From the NCBI GenBank assembly GCA_963748295.1, contig CAVVIH010000006.1, forward strand, positions 1,178,001 to 1,242,000: DNA of 64,000 nucleotides. Direction: 5' to 3'. The position numbers and the translations under genes are program-made. This document shows positions 57,937 through 64,000 of this stretch, in pieces (within the stretch, counting starts at the first letter, position 1; every line of letters starts with the position of its first letter). The stretch is from CAVVIH01 sp963748295 (GTDB lineage: Bacteria > Acidobacteriota > Vicinamibacteria > Vicinamibacterales > 2-12-FULL-66-21). Under the pieces are notes generated by a model that was not told the DNA's origin, did no database searches, and saw nothing but the letters and a program-made list of their open reading frames with translations.

Positions 57937-59187
57937 TCACAGCTTTACTACCTGCAGATCGAGGATATCCGCGTTCCCTTCCTTGATCTGCCGGCACACT
58001 TCTCCCGCCGGAGGGCCGTCGAGGTTGATACGCGCGACCGCCGCCTCGGCGCCTTCGAAGACGATGTTCTCGGTTTCCTGCACGTTCAGATTGGCCTGCC
58101 GCAGCAGGTCGAAGACGTGCGCGAGCACGCCTGGCCGATCGCGATGCCTGACCACCAGCATGTGCGTCGCGGGCGTGCGCCGCGCGAGGTTGACGACGTT
58201 GGGAACCCGTCCGGTCTCCTTGTAGCACCTGACGATCCGGACGGTTTCGGCGGCGATGGCTTCCTGCGCCTGGTCGGTCGACGCGCCGATGTGATGCGTG
58301 CCATAGACGCCCGGCAGGCCGATCAGCGGATCGCTGAAGTCGCCGGTGGCTGACGCCGGCTCGTTCGCGAACACGTCGAGTCCGACCCTGAGGCCCTTGT
58401 CGCGGACCGCCGCGGCAAGCGCCGCGTGATCGACGACCTCGCCGCGCGCGGTGTTGATGAAGAACGCCCCCGGCTTCATGCGCGAGAGGAATTCTGCATT
58501 GACGAGACCGCGCGTCTCGGGGCCAAGCGCCAGGTGGACACTGACGATGTCGGAGGCCGCGGCGACGTCGGCGGGCGTCGGCGCCAGCTCGATGCGAATC
58601 TGGCGCGCGGCCGCTTCCATGCCGAGCTCGCGGGCTTCCTGATCGCCGATCGCGCGACGCTCGCCGGCGAAGCGGCGGCTCCAGAGCACGACGTTCAGGC
58701 CCATGCCCGCCGCGCGCTTGACCATCTCCTGGCCGATGCTGCCGATGCCGAGCAACCCGAGCGTGCGGCCGTAGAGGCCCTGAGCCTTCGAGTATTCCTT
58801 CTTGTTCCACGTGCCGGCGCGCAGCTCGGCGACGTTGTCCGGGAGCCGTCGATCGAGCGCCAGGATCAGAGCGAACGCCAGCTCGGCGACCGCAACGGCG
58901 TTCTTTCCCGGGCAATTCGATACGTAGATGCCGCGCTTCGAGGCGCCGGCGACGTCAATCGTGTTGTAGCCGGCGCCGGCGCGGACGATCAGCGCGAGCC
59001 TCCCGGCGTCGAGCATCGGGCTCGTGACTTTCGTGCTGCGCACCACCAGCACGTCGGCGCCGCCCGTGCGGATCGCTTCGGTGAGCGAATCGTCTTTGAG
59101 GTCCGGCGCATACACGACCTCGCAGCCGGCGGCCTTCAGGCCTTCGATTCCACTGTTCTCGAACTTGTCGGCGACGAGCACTTTCAT
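57937..59187 (-). CDS. serA: D-3-phosphoglycerate dehydrogenase
   Basis: 416 aa from ATG 59187 (a longer frame to 59523 is readthrough). D-2-hydroxyacid dehydrogenase core: VLVVRSTKVTSPMLDAG, NAD motif LGLLGIGSIGQEMVKRA, catalytic region INTARGEVVDHAALA and GVYGTHHIGASTDQAQEA, followed by an ACT domain (LVVRHRDRPGVLAHVFDLLR). This is the short E. coli-like SerA with only the ACT domain. It makes 3-phosphohydroxypyruvate from 3-phosphoglycerate. Starts 2 nt after the DUF1015 stop. Confidence 0.96.
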   Translation of the reverse strand: MKVLVADKFENSGIEGLKAAGCEVVYAPDLKDDSLTEAIRTGGADVLVVRSTKVTSPMLDAGRLALIVRAGAGYNTIDVAGASKRGIYVSNCPGKNAVAVAELAFALILALDRRLPDNVAELRAGTWNKKEYSKAQGLYGRTLGLLGIGSIGQEMVKRAAGMGLNVVLWSRRFAGERRAIGDQEARELGMEAAARQIRIELAPTPADVAAASDIVSVHLALGPETRGLVNAEFLSRMKPGAFFINTARGEVVDHAALAAAVRDKGLRVGLDVFANEPASATGDFSDPLIGLPGVYGTHHIGASTDQAQEAIAAETVRIVRCYKETGRVPNVVNLARRTPATHMLVVRHRDRPGVLAHVFDLLRQANLNVQETENIVFEGAEAAVARINLDGPPAGEVCRQIKEGNADILDLQVVKL

Positions 59188-59189
59188 GA

Positions 59190-60419
59190 TCAGATCGTGT
59201 GAATGAGGAGGCCGTCTCTGAGCTTCGGCTCGAACCAGGTGGATTTCGGCGGCATGATGCCGCCGGTGTCGGAAATCGTCATGAGGTCGTCGACCGACAC
59301 CGGGAACATCGAGAAGGCGACCGCGGAGTGCCCGCTGTTGACGGCCTGCTCGAGCGCCGACGCGCCTCTTGCACCGCCGACGAAATCGATCCGCTTGTCG
59401 GACCTGATGTCGCCGATGCGGAGCATTTCCTCGAGCACGTGACGCTGGAGCAGCGCCACATCCAGGCTGCTCGCCCTCGAGTCGTCCTCGGGCCTGGCTT
59501 GTGACAGATCGACGGCGTACCACCGTTTGTCGAGGTACATCGACACTTCGCCTTTACGGGACGGCGAAGCGCCGCCTTCGCGAACCGGAAACTTTTCGCG
59601 CAGGGCGGCGAGGAACTCCTGCGCGCTGCGCCCGGCAAGATCCTTCACGGTCCGGTTGTACGGAAGGATTTGCAGCTGGCTGTCAGGAAACGCGACCGCG
59701 ATGAACGTATCGGCGCCGGCCGCATCGCTCGTGCCGCCGGGACGGCCGCGCAGTTCCGCGCGCGCGCGCGCGGCGCTCGCCGCGCGATGGTGGCCGTCCG
59801 CGATGTAGAGCGCGGGGATCGACTTGAACGCCGCGACCAGCGCGTCGGTCGCGTCGCGGCCCGCGCGCCATATGGTATGGCGGACGCCGTCGCCGGCCGC
59901 GAAGTCGTACAACGGCTCGCCCGCCGCGACGGTCGTTGCCTGGGCGTCCACCGCGCGATCGGCGCGGTAGGTCAGGAACACGACGCCCGTCTGCGCCCGC
60001 AGCTCCACGATGTGGCGCGTGCGGTCGTCTTCCTTGTCGCGCCGCGTGCGCTCGTGCTTCTTGATCACGTCGCGTTCGTACTCGTCGACCGAAAAGCAGC
60101 CGGCGATCCCCGTCTGCTCGTGCGAGCCCATGCGAAGCCGGTAGAGGTAGAGCGCCGGCGAGTCTTCCACGACGAGCGGCGCGCGCTCGCGAAGCGACGC
60201 GAAATTCTGGTGCGCGCGCTCGTAGACCGCGGGGGCATACGGATCGGCGTTCGGCGGAAGCTCCGCTTCGGCGCGCGTGACGCGCAGGAAGCTGAGCGGG
60301 TTGCCATCGATGAGCTGACGTACCTCTTCGGTGCTCACGACATCGTAGGGCACCGACGAGACCGCGGGCGCGGAGGCCGGCGCCGGCCGCAACGCGCGGA
60401 ACGGCACGAGTGAAGACAT
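59190..60419 (-). CDS. DUF1015 family protein
   Basis: 409 aa DUF1015 protein: opening LVPFRALRPAP, YDVVSTEEVRQLIDGNPLSF, YLYRLRMGSHEQTGIAGCFS, IKKHERTRRDKEDDRTRH and IADGHHRAASAARARAE. Biochemical function not established, but this gene recurrently neighbours serA/serC in Thermotoga, Acidobacteriota and others, suggesting a role in serine metabolism. First gene of the DUF1015-serA-serC operon, with a leaderless-type TAGAAT six bases before ATG 60419. Confidence 0.92.
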   Translation of the reverse strand: MSSLVPFRALRPAPASAPAVSSVPYDVVSTEEVRQLIDGNPLSFLRVTRAEAELPPNADPYAPAVYERAHQNFASLRERAPLVVEDSPALYLYRLRMGSHEQTGIAGCFSVDEYERDVIKKHERTRRDKEDDRTRHIVELRAQTGVVFLTYRADRAVDAQATTVAAGEPLYDFAAGDGVRHTIWRAGRDATDALVAAFKSIPALYIADGHHRAASAARARAELRGRPGGTSDAAGADTFIAVAFPDSQLQILPYNRTVKDLAGRSAQEFLAALREKFPVREGGASPSRKGEVSMYLDKRWYAVDLSQARPEDDSRASSLDVALLQRHVLEEMLRIGDIRSDKRIDFVGGARGASALEQAVNSGHSAVAFSMFPVSVDDLMTISDTGGIMPPKSTWFEPKLRDGLLIHTI

Positions 60420-60425
60420 CCGGTG

Positions 60426-60431
60426 ATTCTA
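60426..60431 (-). promoter_or_regulatory. leaderless-type -10 (TAGAAT) of the DUF1015-serA-serC operon
   Basis: On the minus strand TAGAAT ends 6 nt before ATG 60419, with no Shine-Dalgarno in between. Confidence 0.5.
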
Positions 60432-60484
60432 GTTCAGCCTGGCTCGACGAAGCTCGCGCCGGCGAGCGAAGTCGGCGAGCCGGG

Positions 60485-61762
60485 CTATTTGGGCTCGGTG
60501 GCTTTGACCGCGTCCGCCTTCGTCGCGGGCGCCTCGGCGAGCAGGCTCGTGGAGAGCTGCCGCACGACGCCGTCGCGGGCCAGCCGGTACTCCGGCAGAT
60601 GGCTCGCGGGAATGGGCTCACCCGGCGGCTGGCGCGAATGCTCGCGGCGGGGATCGACGAACACGCCGTTCTTCCGCAGGCGGTAATCGAGGTGCGGCCC
60701 GGTCGCGGTGCCGGTCATGCCGACACGGCCGATCAACTGCCCCTGCTCGACCCGCACGCCCGCGTGAATGCCTTTTGCAAACGACGAGAGGTGCAGGTAG
60801 TAGCTTTCGAGCCCGCCCGAGTGCCGCAGCCGAACCTGCCGGCCGCCGCCCCCTGCCCAGCCCGCCGAGACGACAACTCCATCGGCGACCGCGACGACGT
60901 GAGAGCCAGTGGGCGCGGCGTAGTCCACGCCGAGATGGGGCCTGTAAGTGTGGTGCACCGGATGGAAGCGGCGCCGGGTGAATCCGGAGCTGAGCCGCGC
61001 GTCGAACTTCAGCGGCGACTTCAGCATGACGCGCTTCAACGAGCGTCCGTTCTCGTCGAAGAACGCGGCTTTGTTCGTCGCCGGGTTGATCCAGCGGAAC
61101 GCCTGGTATTCGCGCCCCTCGTTAGTGAAGCGAGCGCCGAGAATCGTGCCGTAGTTCGAGAACTGGCCGTCGCGCATCGACTTCTCGAACAGAAGCTCGA
61201 ACGTGTCGCCCGGCTGCAGATCGCTCTGGAAGTCGATCTGGCCGCTGAACAGCTCGGCGAGATCGATCGCAAGCGTGAGGTTCTCTCCGGTCGCTTCCAT
61301 CGCCGCGATCAGCGATGGATGCTCCTCGTCGATTCGTCCGCGCACAGCCGTGACCGTCGTCTGCTTTACGTAGGGCAGCACCTCGGCTTGAAGGACCGCG
61401 GGCTGGCTGCGATCGGGGCTGATGATTCGCAGGAAACGATCGGTATCGATCTGATATTCGAATTCACGCAGGAAGCCGTCGAGCGATCGGACCAGCCGGT
61501 AGGGCCGATTCGCCCGCAGATCGCGGGGATCGAAGACGCCGCGCGCGGCGTCGACGGCTGCCTGGACGAGCTCGACGGAAAGATTGTGCGCCCGCAGCAG
61601 TCCGTCCAGCGTGGCGTCCCTGGGCACGAGCGCCTCGATCGTCTGGGTGTCGAGTGGAATCGAGATGTCGGGGCCGCGGCGGGGCGGTGGTGCAGGCGAA
61701 TCCTGGGCGCAGGCGGCGGCAAACAGACCCGCGAGCGCCATAGCGAGGAACGGCCGGGCCAT
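60485..61762 (-). CDS. M23-family metallopeptidase lipoprotein
   Basis: 425 aa from ATG 61762 (TTG 61765 also possible). Lipobox AGLFAAACAQ (Cys about 18). Two LysM/OapA-like segments early, then the M23 beta domain: HPVHHTYRPHLGVDYAAPTG (first Zn-binding H...D) and TGPHLDYRLR (HxD/HLDY-type Zn site). Members cut peptidoglycan peptide crosslinks (MepM-like) or act as EnvC/NlpD-type amidase activators if the Zn ligands are lost; both metal sites look present here. The trailing region is Pro/Ala/Lys rich. Confidence 0.9.
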   Translation of the reverse strand: MARPFLAMALAGLFAAACAQDSPAPPPRRGPDISIPLDTQTIEALVPRDATLDGLLRAHNLSVELVQAAVDAARGVFDPRDLRANRPYRLVRSLDGFLREFEYQIDTDRFLRIISPDRSQPAVLQAEVLPYVKQTTVTAVRGRIDEEHPSLIAAMEATGENLTLAIDLAELFSGQIDFQSDLQPGDTFELLFEKSMRDGQFSNYGTILGARFTNEGREYQAFRWINPATNKAAFFDENGRSLKRVMLKSPLKFDARLSSGFTRRRFHPVHHTYRPHLGVDYAAPTGSHVVAVADGVVVSAGWAGGGGRQVRLRHSGGLESYYLHLSSFAKGIHAGVRVEQGQLIGRVGMTGTATGPHLDYRLRKNGVFVDPRREHSRQPPGEPIPASHLPEYRLARDGVVRQLSTSLLAEAPATKADAVKATEPK

Positions 61763-61774
61763 CAAGGTCCGGCA

Positions 61775-61783
61775 ATTTTAGCA
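61775..61783 (-). promoter_or_regulatory. extended -10 (TGC TAAAAT) of the M23 gene
   Basis: On the minus strand TGC-TAAAAT ends 9 nt before TTG 61765 and 12 nt before ATG 61762. Confidence 0.5.
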
Positions 61784-61791
61784 CGCGGAAC

Positions 61792-63882
61792 TCAGCGCGC
61801 GGAGGTCATGAGCCAGACGCCCCACTCACCCGATCGACGGCTGTGATACGCGACGCGGCGGCCGTCCGGCGACCAGCTGTATTCCTCGGCGCTGGGATCC
61901 GCGAGCACCTTGCGCATCGAGCCGTCCTCGACCTCGAGGAGCCACGCGCCGTCCTGGTAGACCTGGAACATGATGCGATTGCCGTCGGGCGACACGGCTG
62001 GCGTTCGTAGCAGTTTCCCCTTCCGCGGCGTCTGATACGACCGTTCGCGTCCCGTCAGCGTATCGAGGACGACGATGCGGAACTCGTGGCTGTATGCGAC
62101 GTGTCGGCCGTCCGGGAACCAGGAGGCGCCCCACATCTGGCCGTAGCGATTCGACGTCAGGCGCTGCATCTCGCCGGTCTTCAGATCCAGCGTCCACAAA
62201 TTCCAGACGCGAGGCTTGTCGGACTCGGCGCGGACGAACGCCAGCGTGGTGCCGTCGGGCGACCAGCTCGGCACCGCGGCAAAACCCTCGCCGCTGACGC
62301 GCTTGACGTTGGTGCCGTCCGAGTTCGCGATGTAGACGCCGCGTTCGCCGTCGCGATCCGAGTCGAACGCGATCTGCGCGCCGTCGGGCGAAGGCCTCGC
62401 ATGAAAGTTCCGCGAGTTGTCGTCGACGATGCGTGTGATGCGCAGCGTCGTGCCTTCGTCGCTCGTGTCGGCGCGCATGAGCGCGCTGCCCCGCTCCCCT
62501 TGCGCGTGATAGAACATCGCGGTGCCAGCCGCGGCAAACGAGGGCGACCACGCCGTTTCGGAGTCGGTCAGTCCTGTCGCCGGCGCCGCGGTGCCGACGG
62601 TCCCCTCGGGAATCCTCGCCGCCTTGACCGCCTCGGCGGGCCGCGCGCTGGCCGGCGGCGGCACCACGTCAGCGGGCGCCGACGGCTCGGGCTCGGGCCG
62701 GGCCGCTTCCGCGTTCAGCGGCGCGGGCGGTGTCGCCGGCGCCGGCGTTGCCGTCTGCTGCGGCGGCGTGCTCAGCGCGGCATTCCAGAGATCAGCTGGC
62801 GACACGCCGTATCGCTGACTTGCGAGCGGCGCGAGCACGAGAAGCAGCGTTGCCGCAATCGCGAGCGCGACGGCCGTCCTGAGACCTTTCCGGTGGCTTT
62901 CGGTGCCGGAGCGCGGCTCATCCGCAAGAATCGTGGCGGTGCGCGCGAGCGTCACTTCCGCAACATCGACTCGAGGAACTTCGACCGGCAACGGTTCGAC
63001 CGAAACTTCAGGCGCCTCGACGTGCGAAACGGAAACGGCTTCGACCGCGGTTTCGGCCGGCGGCGTCTCGCGCTCGGCCTCGTCGAGCATCGGCCACACC
63101 GTGGCGATGACGATCTGCTCGTCCAGGCCCGCGGCGCGCGCGTATCGGACGAGCTGCGTGCGGCCGTACAGCCCCGCTGGCCAGTTCAGCAGGTAACCCC
63201 ATTCGAGCTGCCGCAGCAGCGAAGCGGGAATCCGGCTGCGTTCGGAGACGTCGGAGAGTGACAGCCCGGTCGCCCGTCGGGCCCTGCGGATGTCGGAAAT
63301 CGTCAGCGATTCACGCCCGATGCGCGCGAGCGCCTGCGTGGACGGCTTCGGTTCGGCACGACGCGGCTCGAGCTCAGGCTGAGCAGTCGTGTCGATCGGC
63401 GGCGGAGCCTCGAGCGGCGAGTCAATCCGTTCCGCCGGCGCAGCCGCCTCCGACTCGTATCGCGCGACGATCCGGCGAATCGCCACGGCGGAATCCGGCG
63501 CCGCGAATCGCTGAAGGGCATCCGCGAAGCTGTCGAGCGAGGGATATGGCGGGACGTCGAGCATCCCGAGGGCGCGAACGATGCACAGGCGCAGAGCTCC
63601 GGGCACCCTGAATTCGGGGCCCGCGTCCTTTGGCGGCAGCAGCGCGTCGAGGAGCTGCGCCGCGCGTGACACGGCACGGCCTCCCGCGGCCACAGGTCCT
63701 TCAACCGTGATGGTTCCCGCTCGCCCGAGACGAATCACGTGCGCAGACGGAACGCCGGGCACTTCGCCGCGCGCAACCTGCAGCAGCACTTCGCGGGCGA
63801 TCGTGACTGCCTCGAACGGAAAGAGACGAATGCCCGCCCCTGCCAGATCAGCTAGCGAAAGTCTCGTGTCGTCTGTGAACAT
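61792..63882 (-). CDS. RodZ-like HTH / beta-propeller fusion with possible degenerate kinase N-domain
   Basis: 696 aa. Residues 1-120 (IRLFPFEAVTIAREVLLQVA ... PSAHVIRLGRAGTITVEG) look like a decayed protein-kinase or related fold, without catalytic residues. About 193-255 is a RodZ/HTH-25 domain (RRARRATGLSLSDVSERSRI, ASLLRQLEWGYLLNWPAGLY). A TM helix follows (TAVALAIAATLLLVLAPLAS, about 335-354), then a Pro/Ala spacer and a C-terminal TolB/PD40-type beta-propeller of about 250 residues with repeated PDG..IAF.SDRDGERGVYIAN, SWSPDGTTLAFV, WFPDGRHVAYS and SPDGNRIMF. Cytoplasmic DNA-binding fold with an extracytoplasmic sensor propeller suggests a one-protein transmembrane signal reader (inference). 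Confidence 0.8.
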   Translation of the reverse strand: MFTDDTRLSLADLAGAGIRLFPFEAVTIAREVLLQVARGEVPGVPSAHVIRLGRAGTITVEGPVAAGGRAVSRAAQLLDALLPPKDAGPEFRVPGALRLCIVRALGMLDVPPYPSLDSFADALQRFAAPDSAVAIRRIVARYESEAAAPAERIDSPLEAPPPIDTTAQPELEPRRAEPKPSTQALARIGRESLTISDIRRARRATGLSLSDVSERSRIPASLLRQLEWGYLLNWPAGLYGRTQLVRYARAAGLDEQIVIATVWPMLDEAERETPPAETAVEAVSVSHVEAPEVSVEPLPVEVPRVDVAEVTLARTATILADEPRSGTESHRKGLRTAVALAIAATLLLVLAPLASQRYGVSPADLWNAALSTPPQQTATPAPATPPAPLNAEAARPEPEPSAPADVVPPPASARPAEAVKAARIPEGTVGTAAPATGLTDSETAWSPSFAAAGTAMFYHAQGERGSALMRADTSDEGTTLRITRIVDDNSRNFHARPSPDGAQIAFDSDRDGERGVYIANSDGTNVKRVSGEGFAAVPSWSPDGTTLAFVRAESDKPRVWNLWTLDLKTGEMQRLTSNRYGQMWGASWFPDGRHVAYSHEFRIVVLDTLTGRERSYQTPRKGKLLRTPAVSPDGNRIMFQVYQDGAWLLEVEDGSMRKVLADPSAEEYSWSPDGRRVAYHSRRSGEWGVWLMTSAR

Positions 63883-64000
63883 CCGCCGCGCGTGAATGCT
63901 ACTTTCCTGCCATTCTGTGCACCGTTCGAGAATCGGCGAAAATTCAGCAACGATTACCGAAGGGCTCGGCGGCGAGCGTAAACGGATGAGCGGAGGAGAG
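63883..64000. other. 118-bp 5' flank
   Basis: Upstream of the HTH/propeller gene. A weak minus-strand TAGCAT lies at 63901-63896. Nothing else was recognised before the window ends. Confidence 0.35.

Overview
High-GC bacterial chromosome, about 50 protein genes on both strands. No rRNA, tRNA, phage, IS transposase or CRISPR was seen. The cell type is diderm: two TonB-dependent outer-membrane receptors carrying carboxypeptidase-regulatory-like N-domains, a TonB energy transducer, a small outer-membrane barrel, RND efflux, M23 envelope peptidase and MSHA-pilus-like proteins. The mix of a VWFA-related secreted protein, HTH/beta-propeller fusion, sigma-54 regulator, DUF1015-serA-serC and abundant short intergenic repeats suggests Acidobacteriota, probably the Vicinamibacteria side. 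That assignment is inference from gene content; no marker-gene search was possible.

Layout. 1-1456: 3' part of an RND pump. 1561-10137: STAS protein, UbiA/DPPR-synthase-like prenyltransferase, DUF362 protein, a small unknown protein and four GT4 glycosyltransferase domains in A-B-B'-A' order (a surface glycan or glycolipid locus). 10151-11208: small barrel and a basic mini-protein. 11205-15589: PDZ/GAF/PAS sensor kinase and NtrC-type regulator. 16169-19227: plug-less TonB-receptor-like barrel and a secreted protein. 19337-26199: cyclase-family hydrolase, glgC, enolase, gpmI and a polytopic GT-C-like protein. 26209-31102: methylmalonyl-CoA-mutase-type large subunit, DppD/DppF ATPases, LolD/MacB-type ATPase. 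31235-37679: PilM/PilP-like fusion, acs, and a coupled STN-MshM-MshN set. 37679-46396: inositol-phosphate synthase, methyltransferase, SDR, TonB, VWA, ZIP and BON proteins, and a lipoprotein. 46420-51542: polA, TPR protein, pcnB. 51659-63882 (all minus strand): TonB receptor, OmpR/kinase pair, fatty-acid desaturase, DUF1015-serA-serC, M23 peptidase, HTH/beta-propeller fusion.

Three features stand out beyond ordinary annotation. (1) Intergenic DNA is filled with about ten families of short repeats, most with two arms in opposite orientation. Some look like bidirectional terminators at convergent gene ends, two are diverged copies of one palindromic mobile-like element, one folds as a 133-nt cloverleaf, and several are translated as protein linkers or tails. 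(2) At least 13 genes have a -10-like hexamer (often extended, TGN-TANNNT) only 6-12 nt before the start codon and no Shine-Dalgarno, implying widespread leaderless transcription; polA and a lipoprotein gene diverge from a 23-bp gap. (3) Four conserved genes (RND, one GT4, dppD, acs) are each broken by what looks like a single extra base, which points to sequence error or very recent decay.
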